Assembly (NCBI RefSeq): GCF_000685075.1
Contig: NZ_BAYD01000030.1
Span: 37,956-101,955 of the forward strand
From: Paraburkholderia oxyphila NBRC 105797
GTDB taxonomy: Bacteria > Pseudomonadota > Gammaproteobacteria > Burkholderiales > Burkholderiaceae
DNA length: 64,000 nt
Reading direction: 5' to 3'
The notes beneath the pieces are model-generated. The model saw nothing but the letters and a program-made list of their open reading frames with translations. It was not told the origin of the DNA and made no database searches. Below, one piece after another: positions 41,547 through 50,138 of the stretch (the stretch's first letter is position 1; each line of letters starts with the position of its first letter). Position numbers and translations under genes: made by a program.

Positions 41547-42491
41547 TTACTCCTTCACTTCCACACCATCCGACCCACCGCGCGCCTGCGCGTCGCGCAT
41601 CTTTTCGAGCGTCTTCGGCCCGAGCCCGAGCGCCACGCCCATCGCCAGCGCGTCGACCACCGCGAGATGCGCGATGCGCGACACGCCCGGCGCTTGAGGC
41701 GCTTCCGAAACCGGCACACGCAAGAGCAGCGGGATATCGACCACCCATGCGAGCCGCGAGCCCGCATTCGTGAGCGCGATGGTGGTCGCGCCGCGCTCCT
41801 TGGCAATCTGGATGCTCTCGTTGACCTCCACGCTGCGACCCGACTGCGAGATCGCGAACGCCACGTCGCCAGGTTCAAGCAAGCCGGCATAAAGACGCTG
41901 CAAATGCGCGTCCGTAAACGCACTCGCCGCAATGTCCAGACGCAACAGGCGCAGCGCCGCATCTTGCGCCACGAGCCCCGAGCCCGCACCCACGCCGAAG
42001 AAGTAGACGCGCCGCGCGCTGCCGAGCGCCGCCACCGCCGCCTCGAACACGGCCGGATCGAGCGAGGCGCGCGCGTGCTTCACGCCCTGCACCACCTGCT
42101 CCGCCACGCTGTCGAGCAGCGTGCCCACCTGCGTGAGGTCGCCGCACGCCACTTCCCGCGCCGCGGCAAACGGCATGCCGCCGGCCGCGCTCTGCGCGAG
42201 CCGCATCTTGAAGTCGCGCAGCCCGTGTGCGCCCACCGCGCGGCAAAAGCGCGTGACCGAAGGCTCGGACACCTCGGCACGCAGCGCGAGCTCGGTGATG
42301 CTCGCGCGCATCGCGAAGTCGATGTCGGCGAGCACCATCTCCGCGACCTTGCGTTCGGCGGGCCGCAGCGACTCCGCTACGTTGCGGATGTGATGGATCA
42401 GGTTGGAGACCGGCAAGCTGTTTTCCGTGGATGAGCCGTGGAAGGTGCAAGGGTCACGATCGTCACGCCAGGCCCGACGCTTGGCACCCAT
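41547..42491 (-). CDS. RpiR/MurR-family transcriptional regulator with SIS domain
   Basis: This 314-residue regulator has the RpiR fold: an N-terminal helix-turn-helix (about residues 30-105, RPAERKVAEMVLADIDFAMRASITELALRAEVSEPSVTRFCRAVG-type region) and a C-terminal sugar-isomerase (SIS) phosphosugar-sensing domain (about 140-285, with SARRVYFFGVGAGSGLVAQDAA and AFAISQSGRSVEV). The gene starts 10 bp after the ABC ATPase stop, so the importer and regulator form one operon. RpiR regulators respond to sugar phosphates. A TGTA-N7-TACA palindrome upstream of the importer is a likely target. N-terminal residues before about 28 are uncertain because no ribosome site is clear. Confidence 0.9.
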   Translation of the reverse strand: MGAKRRAWRDDRDPCTFHGSSTENSLPVSNLIHHIRNVAESLRPAERKVAEMVLADIDFAMRASITELALRAEVSEPSVTRFCRAVGAHGLRDFKMRLAQSAAGGMPFAAAREVACGDLTQVGTLLDSVAEQVVQGVKHARASLDPAVFEAAVAALGSARRVYFFGVGAGSGLVAQDAALRLLRLDIAASAFTDAHLQRLYAGLLEPGDVAFAISQSGRSVEVNESIQIAKERGATTIALTNAGSRLAWVVDIPLLLRVPVSEAPQAPGVSRIAHLAVVDALAMGVALGLGPKTLEKMRDAQARGGSDGVEVKE

Positions 42492-42501
42492 GTTCAGACC
42501 G

Positions 42502-43566
42502 TCAATCGAGCCGCTTGCCGCTTTCGGTGTCGAACAGATGCAGGTGCGCGAGTGGCAGACCCAGCGTCATGCGCTGCCCCGGTTCGATGCCGGGTCGCGC
42601 GCGCGTCGTGACGCACCATGTCGTGCCGCCTATTTTCCCGTACAAGTGGGTCTCCGCGCCAGTCGGCTCGATGACCTCGACGTTGAACGGCACGTCGCCG
42701 CCCTGCGTTTCGATGTGCTCGGGGCGGATGCCGAGCGTCACGCGCGCCCCCGCTGGCGCGCGGCCCTCTGGAACGGCGATGCGCACGCCGTCCTCGAGCA
42801 CGAGCGCCGTGCCGCGCGCGTCGCTCATCACGCTGCCCGAGGCGAAATTCATCGAAGGCGAGCCCAGAAAGCTCGCCACGAACAGATTGCCCGGCTTGTC
42901 GTAGAGATCGAGCGGCTTGCCAATCTGCTCGATGCGCCCCGAATTCATGACCACGATGCGGTCGGCCATGGTCATCGCCTCGATCTGGTCGTGCGTGACG
43001 TACACCACCGTGTTGCGCAGGCGCTGATGCAGCGCCTTGATTTCCGTGCGCATCTGCACGCGCAGCTTGGCGTCGAGATTCGAGAGCGGTTCGTCGAAGA
43101 GAAACAGCGAAGGCTCGCGCACCACGGCGCGCCCCATCGCGACGCGCTGGCGCTGGCCGCCCGAGAGCGCGCGCGGCAAGCGGTCGAGATAGCTCGACAG
43201 GTTCAGCATCTTCGCCGCGGCCTCGATGCGCGGTTTGAAGCCGTCTTCGCGCTCCTTGCGGATGCGCGGCCCGAACGCGATGTTGTCGTAGACCGAGAGA
43301 TGCGGATAAAGCGCGTAGCTCTGGAACACCATCGAGACATTGCGCTGCTGCGGCGGCAGCGTGTTCGCGCGCGTGCCGCCGATGGTGAGGTCGCCGCCGC
43401 TGATGTCTTCGAGGCCCGCGATCATGCGCATGAGCGTGGTCTTGCCGCAACCCGAAGGCCCGACCAGCACGACGAATTCGCCGTCCGCGATGTCGAGGTC
43501 CACGCCGTGCACGACCTGGGTGTCGCCGTAGCGCTTGTAGATGCCGTTCAGTTGTACCGCTGCCAT
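42502..43566 (-). CDS. ugpC: Sugar ABC transporter ATP-binding protein, UgpC/MalK-like
   Basis: A 354-residue ATPase energising carbohydrate import. It shows Walker A GPSGCGKTT, the Q-loop FQSYALYPH, the signature LSGGQRQR, Walker B LFLFDEPLSNLDA and the H-loop VTHDQIEA, followed by a C-terminal regulatory (TOBE) region from about residue 240. The ATG at 43566 was chosen because it is preceded by GAGGA and gives MAAVQLNGIYKRYG; the frame runs on upstream without support. The family includes MalK and UgpC. It lies between an SDR dehydrogenase gene and the RpiR regulator, all transcribed leftward from the promoter region near 44450. Confidence 0.92.
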   Translation of the reverse strand: MAAVQLNGIYKRYGDTQVVHGVDLDIADGEFVVLVGPSGCGKTTLMRMIAGLEDISGGDLTIGGTRANTLPPQQRNVSMVFQSYALYPHLSVYDNIAFGPRIRKEREDGFKPRIEAAAKMLNLSSYLDRLPRALSGGQRQRVAMGRAVVREPSLFLFDEPLSNLDAKLRVQMRTEIKALHQRLRNTVVYVTHDQIEAMTMADRIVVMNSGRIEQIGKPLDLYDKPGNLFVASFLGSPSMNFASGSVMSDARGTALVLEDGVRIAVPEGRAPAGARVTLGIRPEHIETQGGDVPFNVEVIEPTGAETHLYGKIGGTTWCVTTRARPGIEPGQRMTLGLPLAHLHLFDTESGKRLD

Positions 43567-43654
43567 GCTGTCCTCGTGGGCTGTCGTTGCTTGCCGTGCG
43601 TGTGTTTTGCTGCGTGCGCTTCCCATCTTCGCTGCGCGCGCTTGGGTTCGCGCT

Positions 43655-44428
43655 TCAGAACGGATCGAGCGTGAGCTCGTTCGCCATCAGCCGGTTGCCC
43701 GCCATGAGGCCCGCGTCCACCGGCAGCGCCACGCCGGTGATCACGCGCGCCTGCGGCGAGGCGAGAAACTGCACGGCGTCGGCGATGTCCTCGGGCGTGG
43801 CCACGTCGCCGAGCGGGTACCATTTCTTTAGTTCTTCGAAGATCTGCGGATGCTGCGTCACACGCGTGTGCCAGGCGGGCGTCTTCACGGTGCCGGGGCA
43901 CACGATGTTCGCGCGGATGCCATGCGGCCCGAGCTCCATGGCCAGCGCCTTCGTGTAGCTCACGAGCCCCGCCTTCGCCGCGCTATACGCGGGGTGGCCC
44001 AGCGCGGCGAGCCCGTTGACCGAGCCGATCAGCACGAGCACGCCGCGCCCGCGCTCGATCATCGAGGCGCGCACGGACTCGACCGTGTAGTAGGTGCCGT
44101 TCAGGTTCAGGTCGACGTCGCGCCGCCAGCTCGCGGCGTCGGTGTGCGCGAGCGTCGTGCCGAGCGCGCCGCCCGCGTTGGCCACGGCCACGTCCACCGG
44201 ACCGCGCGCGGCCACGGCGCGCGCCACCGCGTCTGCCACTGCAGCCTGATCGCTCACGTCGGCGGCCAGGGCTTCGAGGCGCGCGGCGCCCAGCTCGTCC
44301 GCCAGCGCCTGCACACCCGACGCGTCGCGGTCGAGCGCGAGCACCGTATCGCCAGCCTCGTGAAATCGCTTGCACAGCGCACGGCCAATGCCGCCGCACG
44401 CGCCCGTCACCAGCACCACCCGGCTCAT
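43655..44428 (-). CDS. SDR-family oxidoreductase
   Basis: A 257-residue short-chain dehydrogenase with the NAD(P)-binding TGACGGIGRAL, the NAG-type NAGGALG, and the catalytic Ser/Tyr/Lys set (IGSVNG, AYSAAK). The C-terminal region VTQHPQIFEELKKWYPLGDVATPEDIADAVQFLASPQAR is typical. It is the first gene of the leftward SDR-ATPase-RpiR operon and diverges from the periplasmic binding-protein gene. Within a sugar importer cluster it probably oxidises a sugar or polyol, but the substrate is not shown by sequence. The ATPase gene follows 88 bp later. Confidence 0.9.
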   Translation of the reverse strand: MSRVVLVTGACGGIGRALCKRFHEAGDTVLALDRDASGVQALADELGAARLEALAADVSDQAAVADAVARAVAARGPVDVAVANAGGALGTTLAHTDAASWRRDVDLNLNGTYYTVESVRASMIERGRGVLVLIGSVNGLAALGHPAYSAAKAGLVSYTKALAMELGPHGIRANIVCPGTVKTPAWHTRVTQHPQIFEELKKWYPLGDVATPEDIADAVQFLASPQARVITGVALPVDAGLMAGNRLMANELTLDPF

Positions 44429-44795
44429 CGTCGACTCTCCGCGAATGATTCGAAAGACCCGGCCGGCACCAGCGGCCGATCTGTAAATTTCCTACATAGT
44501 GGTATTTCGTGCGACCTTGGCTGCGGGTTTACACGCACGGCCCGCTGCTGCGATGCCGCATGAATTCCCCCTGCGTTACAGCATGTTAGGCAATTTCAGG
44601 TGCCCAAAACAATCTCGCGTTTCCCAGGTGACAACATTTTTTTCATCCTGTAGGATTTTTTCAAACAACGCAATACGAACAATCCGATGGCCGGGCGACG
44701 GCGGCGGCAAGAACCGAAAAACCAACCAGCAACCACCCCGCATGGGATGGGACGCGGTGCGCTGCACCCGTTCCCGTCAACACAGGAGACAGAGA
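44429..44795. promoter_or_regulatory. Divergent promoter region of the sugar ABC cluster
   Basis: The 367 bases between the SDR gene and the binding-protein gene are clearly AT-richer than their flanks at 44480-44690. They contain the RpiR operator candidate at 44482-44496 and a second inverted repeat, ATCCT-GT-AGGAT, at 44645-44656. No gene is seen. Confidence 0.6.
44482..44496. promoter_or_regulatory. TGTA-N7-TACA operator candidate (RpiR-type)
   Basis: The 15-mer TGTAAATTTCCTACA lies 54 bp before the SDR start. The ends match the TGTA..TACA pattern that the RpiR-family regulator HexR binds, and an RpiR regulator is encoded in the same cluster. A related half-site is repeated in inverted orientation at 44649. 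Confidence 0.45.
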
Positions 44796-46028
44796 ATGGC
44801 GTTTAAGGCACGTGCATCCATCACGCTCGGCAAGCTCGCCGTCGCGCTCACGTTCGCAGGCGTCACCATTGCGGCGCACGCCGACACGGTCCGCGTGACC
44901 GTCGCCCACTACAGCGACGCCACGGCCCCGTACTTCGAGAAGATGGCCAAGGAATTCGAAGCCGCCAATCCCGGCACCACGATCAAGATCGAAGACGTGA
45001 ACTGGGACTCGCTGCAACAGAAGCTGCAAACGGACATCTCCGGCGGCGCAAACGCCGACCTCGCGATCATCGGCACGCGCTGGCTGCTCGACTTCGTGAA
45101 GGACGACATCGCCGAGCCGCTCGATCCCTACATGGATGCGAACTTCAAGAGCCGCTTCATCGGCCCGTTCCTCGCGCCCGGCGAGATCAACGGCAAGATC
45201 TACGGCCTGCCGATCGCCGCTTCCGCGCGCGCGCTCTACTACAACAAGGACATGCTCGCTTCGGTTGGCTATCCGAACGGTCCGAAGACCTGGAACGACG
45301 TGATCGAGGCGTCGAAGAAGCTCAAGGCCAAGGGCATCGCGGGCTTCGGCCTGCAGGGCAAGGAAATCGAAACCGACGTGTACTTCTACTACGCGCTGTG
45401 GACCAACGGCGGCGAAGTGGTGGGCAAGGACGGCAAGGCCGCGTTCAATTCGCCGGCCGGCGTGAAGGCCGCCACGCTCTACAAGACCATGATCGACGAA
45501 GGGCTCACGGAGCCGGGCGTGACGGGCTACAGCCGCGAAGACGTGCAGAACCTCTTCAAGCAGGGCCGCGTGGCGATGATGATCTCGGCGCCGTTCCTTG
45601 CCAAGCAGCTCAAGAAGGAAGCACCGAACATCAAGTACGGCATCGACCCGATCCCGGTGGGCACGACGCCCGCGACCTATGCGGTCACGGACTCGATCAT
45701 GATGTTCAAGAACTCGAAGGTGAAGAAGAGCGCCTGGAAGTTCCTCGACTTCCTGTTCACCAAGCAACCGCGCGTGGAGTTCACGAGCACCGAAGGCTTC
45801 CTGCCGACGACGAAGGCTGAAGCCACCGACCCGGCGTTCCAGGATCCGGATACGAAGGCGTTCGTCGCGCTGCTGCCGCACGCGCGTTTCGCGCCGACCG
45901 TGACGGGCTGGGAAGACACCGCCAAGGCCGTGACCAACGCGATGCAGTCGATCTACCTCGGCAAGGCCAAGCCCGCCGACGCGCTGAACCAGGCCGCCGC
46001 CGAAGCCAACAAGTCGCTCGGCAAGTAA
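44796..46028 (+). CDS. Sugar ABC transporter substrate-binding protein
   Basis: A 410-residue extracytoplasmic solute-binding protein of family 1, with a signal peptide of about 28 residues (KLAVALTFAGVTIAAHA) and mature start DTVRVTVAHYSDATAPYFEKMAKE. The core includes GTTIKIEDVNWDSLQQKLQTDISGG and AIIGTRWLLDFV, typical of carbohydrate-binding proteins. A strong AGGAGACAGAG precedes the ATG, setting the start; the frame extends 99 codons upstream without support. It should deliver sugar to the permeases downstream. A stable hairpin at 46098 follows, as is common after binding-protein genes. Confidence 0.95.
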   Translation: MAFKARASITLGKLAVALTFAGVTIAAHADTVRVTVAHYSDATAPYFEKMAKEFEAANPGTTIKIEDVNWDSLQQKLQTDISGGANADLAIIGTRWLLDFVKDDIAEPLDPYMDANFKSRFIGPFLAPGEINGKIYGLPIAASARALYYNKDMLASVGYPNGPKTWNDVIEASKKLKAKGIAGFGLQGKEIETDVYFYYALWTNGGEVVGKDGKAAFNSPAGVKAATLYKTMIDEGLTEPGVTGYSREDVQNLFKQGRVAMMISAPFLAKQLKKEAPNIKYGIDPIPVGTTPATYAVTDSIMMFKNSKVKKSAWKFLDFLFTKQPRVEFTSTEGFLPTTKAEATDPAFQDPDTKAFVALLPHARFAPTVTGWEDTAKAVTNAMQSIYLGKAKPADALNQAAAEANKSLGK

Positions 46029-46097
46029 GCGCGGCTGCCTTTTCGGCGGTTTTTGCGTCAGCCTTTTCGTCATCAGGCAGGCGCTTTATCGCCGCAA

Positions 46098-46146
46098 GAA
46101 CCGGCGCGTGGCGTAGCATAGTGATCGCTACGCGGCGCGCCGGTTC
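46098..46146 (+). repeat. Large hairpin between binding-protein and permease genes
   Basis: Outer arms of 11 bp (46098-46108 and 46136-46146) and inner arms of 7 bp (46111-46117 and 46127-46133), separated by a 2x2 mismatch, with a 9-nt loop. There is no T run, so it is likelier an mRNA-stabilising element that raises binding-protein levels than a terminator. Confidence 0.75.
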
Positions 46147-46183
46147 GCCCATGTAACGACCGCAACACCGGACGCTCCACGCC

Positions 46184-47176
46184 ATGACTATGGGTCCCCT
46201 GAAGCAAACGCCGCCAGCCGGTCCGGCGACCGGCGAAGCGCCCGCCCCCACCCGCGCCAGGAACCGCATGAGCCGCTCACAACGTGCTGTCGCCGTGCCC
46301 CGCGCCCCCTGGCTCCTGATCGTGCCAAGCCTCGCGCTGGCGCTGTTCATCATCAGCTACCCGATCTTCAACATCGTGTACCAGTCGCTGCACGATGTCT
46401 CGCGCTTCGGTCAGATTCGCGGCTTCAGCGGCTTGCAGAACTTCTATAACGTGTTCGCCGACCCGGTGTTCCTGAGCGCGCTCCAGAACACCTTGATCTG
46501 GACATTCTGCGTTGTGGTGGGCACCGTGGCGATCTCGGTTCCGGTCGCGCTGATACTCAATCAGGACTTCTACGGACGTGGCATTGCCCGCACGATCGTC
46601 ATGCTGCCGTGGTCGGTCTCGCTCACCATGACCGCCGTGGTCTGGCGCTGGGCCTTCAACGACGACTACGGCATGGTCAACGTCACGCTGCAGCGGCTGG
46701 GCATGATCTCAGGGCCGATCCACTGGCTCGCCACACCCCAATACGCATTCCCGGTCGAAATTGCCGTGGGCATACTCGTGTCGATCCCGTTCACCACGAC
46801 GATCCTGCTGGGCGGCCTCTCCTCGGTGCCCGGCGACATCTACGAAGCCGCGCGCATCGACGGCGCGAGCGCCTGGCAGCAGTTCCGCCAGCTCACGCTG
46901 CCGCTGCTCAAGCCCTTCATCAACATGGCGATCCTGCTCAACGTGATCTACGTGTTCAACTCGTTCCCGATCATCTGGGTGATGACGCAAGGCGGCCCCG
47001 ACGACAGCACGCACATCCTCGTGACCTACCTCTACGAGCTGGGCTTCCGGCTCGGCCGGCCCGGCGAAGCCGCTGCAGTCTCGCTGATCATGCTCGTGAT
47101 CCTGTTTGCATTCTCGGTGGCCTACCTGCGCGTGCAGGCAAAGCGCGGCGGCGGCGCGGAAGGAGACCTCGCATGA
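46184..47176 (+). CDS. Sugar ABC transporter permease, first subunit
   Basis: A 330-residue inner-membrane permease with about six hydrophobic segments after a polar N-terminus of about 45 residues. The EAA loop that docks the ATPase is EAARIDGASAWQQFRQLTLPLLKP. This is the MalF/UgpA-like subunit. Several in-frame ATGs lie at the start; 46184 is the longest, and one at 46268 would give a shorter leader. It overlaps the next gene by four bases (ATGA), consistent with coupled translation. Confidence 0.92.
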   Translation: MTMGPLKQTPPAGPATGEAPAPTRARNRMSRSQRAVAVPRAPWLLIVPSLALALFIISYPIFNIVYQSLHDVSRFGQIRGFSGLQNFYNVFADPVFLSALQNTLIWTFCVVVGTVAISVPVALILNQDFYGRGIARTIVMLPWSVSLTMTAVVWRWAFNDDYGMVNVTLQRLGMISGPIHWLATPQYAFPVEIAVGILVSIPFTTTILLGGLSSVPGDIYEAARIDGASAWQQFRQLTLPLLKPFINMAILLNVIYVFNSFPIIWVMTQGGPDDSTHILVTYLYELGFRLGRPGEAAAVSLIMLVILFAFSVAYLRVQAKRGGGAEGDLA

Positions 47177-48018
47177 ACCGCAAGCTCAAACGCTCGCTCT
47201 GGTGCTGGCTCGCGCTTTCGCCGCTCGTGGTGGCCGTGCTGTTCCCGTTCGCGGTGATGTTCTTCACCTCGCTCAAGCCCGCCTCCGAGGTGTTCGTCTA
47301 TCCGGCACGCTGGCTGCCCATGCACTGGCGCTGGGAAAACTATGTCGACATGTGGCAGGCCGCGAACTTCGGCGTCGCGCTGCGCAACAGCATCGTGATC
47401 TCGTGCCTTTCCACGGCGCTCGCGCTGGCCGTGAGCCTGCCCGCCGCCTACGCGCTCGCGCGCTTTCCGTTTCGCGGGCGCGGGCTCTACCGGCAATTCC
47501 TGCTCGTCACGCAGATGCTCTCGCCCATCCTGCTGGTGGTGGGCCTGTTCCGGCTCGCGGCGATGATTCCGTATGGCGACGGCAATCTCGTCGATTCGAA
47601 GATCGGCGTGATCATCTCGTATGCGGCGTTCAACATTGCATTCGCGGTGTGGATGCTCTCGTCGTATTTCCAGACCGTGCCGCGCGACCTCGAAGAGTCG
47701 GCATGGCTCGAAGGCTGCAGCCGCAGCGGCGCCGTGCTGCGCGTGTTTCTGCCGCTCGCGGTGCCCGCCGTGGTGGTGACGGCGATCTTCACGTTCATCA
47801 GCGCGTGGAACGAGTTTGCGGTGGTCTATACGCTGATCCGCTCGCCCGAGAACAAGACGCTCACCGTGCAGGTCACCGACATGGTGGCCGGCAAATACAC
47901 CGTGGAATGGGAACTCGTGATGGCGGCCACGCTCGCGGCCACGCTGCCGGTCTCGGTGGTGTTCGCGTGGCTGCAGCGCTATATGGTGAAGGGGCTCGCG
48001 CTCGGGGCCGTGAAGTAA
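47173..48018 (+). CDS. Sugar ABC transporter permease, second subunit
   Basis: A 281-residue MalG/UgpE-like inner-membrane permease with about six transmembrane segments. The EAA loop is EESAWLEGCSRSGAVLRVFLPLAVPA. The ATG overlaps the stop of the preceding permease and follows AGGAGACCTC. It ends 54 bp before the patatin gene, which is on the opposite strand. It pairs with the first permease and the ATPase at 42502 to complete the importer, so the genes are split over two divergent operons. Confidence 0.93.
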   Translation: MNRKLKRSLWCWLALSPLVVAVLFPFAVMFFTSLKPASEVFVYPARWLPMHWRWENYVDMWQAANFGVALRNSIVISCLSTALALAVSLPAAYALARFPFRGRGLYRQFLLVTQMLSPILLVVGLFRLAAMIPYGDGNLVDSKIGVIISYAAFNIAFAVWMLSSYFQTVPRDLEESAWLEGCSRSGAVLRVFLPLAVPAVVVTAIFTFISAWNEFAVVYTLIRSPENKTLTVQVTDMVAGKYTVEWELVMAATLAATLPVSVVFAWLQRYMVKGLALGAVK

Positions 48019-48072
48019 GCGCTCACCCGCGCATGTGAAGCGACGCCGGCGCGAACGCCGGCGCCGTTCCGG

Positions 48073-49296
48073 CTAGTCGCTGACGCGATGGATATCGTGC
48101 GTGACAAAGCCCGTTTGATTGCTGGGCAAATCGAGCCAGGTGTCGTGGCTGAGGGTGCGGCGGATATCCGTCAGCCCGGCGTCCCAGTGACTCTGCATGG
48201 TGGTTCTGCCGAACTGGTAGTCCTTGTCGCCGCGCTCGAACTTCTGCTGCTGGTAAATCAGTTGCAGCACGTTGTAGCGCTTGCCGCAAGCGAGGTCCTC
48301 GACCACCTTGCAGAGGTGGTCGCCTTCGCGCACGGCCTCGGGCACGCGCTCGAGCAACTCGCGCAACAGGTGCCGGTAGCGCTGCTCGCGTTGCAGCATG
48401 TCGGTGACGAGGCGCGTGCGACTCGAGTACTGAATGTCCTTCACGCGCGTGCCCACGTTTTCGAGCGTCTGCGGCACGGGCCCGCGCGCGGACCAGAGAT
48501 CCACCTGGAACACCAGCGTGTCTCGGCGTGGCGACGCGCTGAGGACCTCGTGCAACGGCGTATTCGACACCACGCCACCGTCCCAGAAGAACTCGCCGTC
48601 GATTTCGACCGGCGCGAAGCCCGGCGGCAGCGCGCCCGAAGCGATGAAATGCTCGGCGCGCAGTGTCGTGCGCGTGTTGTCGAAATAGACGAAGTTCCCG
48701 GTCGCGACGTTCACCGCGCCCACCGACACCCGCGTCTCGCCGGAATTGATCCGCTCGAAATCGCAAAACCGCTCGAGCGTGGCCTTGAGCGGTGTGGTGT
48801 CGTACCAGCTGACCCGGTCCGGCGCGTTCGTGAGCCAGGGCAGCGGTGCCGGCACGCGCGGCGCAAAGAAGCCGTTCTGCCCCTGCGCGGCGGCGCTCGC
48901 GGCCTGAAACGCCGTCAGCATCGACCGTGTTGCGTCGGACGCCATGAATAGCGCGTGTTCGAACGGGGCAGGCATCGCCGGGGTGAAGCCCGGCTTGCAG
49001 ATCGTCTCCCAGAACTCGCGTAGCCGCGAGACGCGCATGGCGGGCTCGTTGCCGGCAATGATGGCCGTGTTGAGCGCGCCAATCGAAATCCCCGCGACCC
49101 AGTTCAGCGGAATGCGCGCCTCTTCCAGCCCCTCCAGCACGCCGGCCTGATACGCGCCCAGCGCGCCGCCGCCCTGCAGGACCAGCGCCACCGTCTCATA
49201 GTCGAGGCTGCGCGCGTGATGAGCGCGCACGGCCCCGGACCTGGCCTTGCCGCGCCCGGCAGGCGCGGACCGCTCGGCGTTGTCGAGCTCGCTCAT
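48073..49296 (-). CDS. Patatin-like phospholipase
   Basis: The 407-residue protein has the patatin fold with the oxyanion-hole motif QGGGALGAYQAGV, the nucleophile elbow GISIG and the Asp of the catalytic dyad in FWDGGVVSNTP. Substrates of the family are phospholipids or polyhydroxyalkanoate-related esters. Start at the ATG overlapping the bdhA stop in ATGA (49293-49296); the frame runs upstream without support. It is the last gene of the adc-bdhA-patatin operon. In Burkholderia this trio is recurrent and may serve poly-3-hydroxybutyrate or ketone body metabolism, which would make PHB granule or lipid hydrolysis the likely role. No signal peptide is seen. Confidence 0.9.
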   Translation of the reverse strand: MSELDNAERSAPAGRGKARSGAVRAHHARSLDYETVALVLQGGGALGAYQAGVLEGLEEARIPLNWVAGISIGALNTAIIAGNEPAMRVSRLREFWETICKPGFTPAMPAPFEHALFMASDATRSMLTAFQAASAAAQGQNGFFAPRVPAPLPWLTNAPDRVSWYDTTPLKATLERFCDFERINSGETRVSVGAVNVATGNFVYFDNTRTTLRAEHFIASGALPPGFAPVEIDGEFFWDGGVVSNTPLHEVLSASPRRDTLVFQVDLWSARGPVPQTLENVGTRVKDIQYSSRTRLVTDMLQREQRYRHLLRELLERVPEAVREGDHLCKVVEDLACGKRYNVLQLIYQQQKFERGDKDYQFGRTTMQSHWDAGLTDIRRTLSHDTWLDLPSNQTGFVTHDIHRVSD

Positions 49297-50081
49297 TGCA
49301 TGAACCAGCCGTGGCTCACCACGAACGACTGGCCAGTGAGGGCCGCGCTCGGGAAGGCGGAGAGGAACAGCACCGTCTGCGCCACGTCTTCGACCGTCGT
49401 GAAAATGCCGTCCACGGTGCCGCCCAGCATCACCTTCTTGACCACTTCCTCTTCCGGGATGCCCAGCTCCTTCGCCTGCTCGGGAATCTGCTTTTCCACC
49501 AGCGGCGTGCGCACGAAGCCCGGACAAACCACGTGCGAACGCACGTTGTGCTTGCCGCCTTCCTTCGCGAGCACGCGCGCGAGACCGAGCAGCGCATGCT
49601 TGGCCGCGACATACGCCGACTTCAGCGGCGAAGCCTCGTGCGAGTGCACCGAGCCCATGTAGATCACGACGCCGCCGCGATCGTCCTTGTACATGTGCTT
49701 GAGCGCCGCCTTGGTGGTGAGGAAAGCGCCGTCCACGTGAATGGCCTGCATCTTCTTCCAGTCGGAGAACGCGTAGTTTTCAATCGGATTGACGATCTGG
49801 ATGCCGGCGTTCGAAACGAGGATGTCGAGCGCGCCGAACGAGGCCACCACCTGATCGATGCCCTCGTTGACGGCTTCTTCGCTGGTCACGTCCATGGCAA
49901 TGCCCATGGCCTTGCCGCCCGCGCGCTTGATCTCGTCCGCGACGGCCTGCGCGCCAGCGGCGTTGAGGTCGGCAATGGCGACCGCTGCGCCCTGCGCGGC
50001 GAGCGTCAGGGCGATCTCCTTGCCGATCCCGCTGGCCGCGCCGGTAATCACTGCAGTCTTGCCTTCTAGCTTCTTCATCAT
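49293..50081 (-). CDS. bdhA: 3-hydroxybutyrate dehydrogenase
   Basis: A 262-residue short-chain dehydrogenase matching D-3-hydroxybutyrate dehydrogenase: TGAASGIGKEIALTLA at the N-terminus, the catalytic YVAAKHAL, and the family-typical C-terminal ALTGQSFVVSHGWFMQ. It interconverts acetoacetate and D-3-hydroxybutyrate with NAD in the cytoplasm. It overlaps the patatin start and follows the acetoacetate decarboxylase gene by 57 bp. Together, the three genes link acetoacetate, hydroxybutyrate and ester hydrolysis. Two in-frame ATGs at the start differ by one codon. Confidence 0.95.
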   Translation of the reverse strand: MMKKLEGKTAVITGAASGIGKEIALTLAAQGAAVAIADLNAAGAQAVADEIKRAGGKAMGIAMDVTSEEAVNEGIDQVVASFGALDILVSNAGIQIVNPIENYAFSDWKKMQAIHVDGAFLTTKAALKHMYKDDRGGVVIYMGSVHSHEASPLKSAYVAAKHALLGLARVLAKEGGKHNVRSHVVCPGFVRTPLVEKQIPEQAKELGIPEEEVVKKVMLGGTVDGIFTTVEDVAQTVLFLSAFPSAALTGQSFVVSHGWFMQ

Positions 50082-50138
50082 GTTGTTTCCGCTTTGCTTG
50101 AGTAGGAATGGAGGGAATTGGCTGGAACTGTGCGGCGC

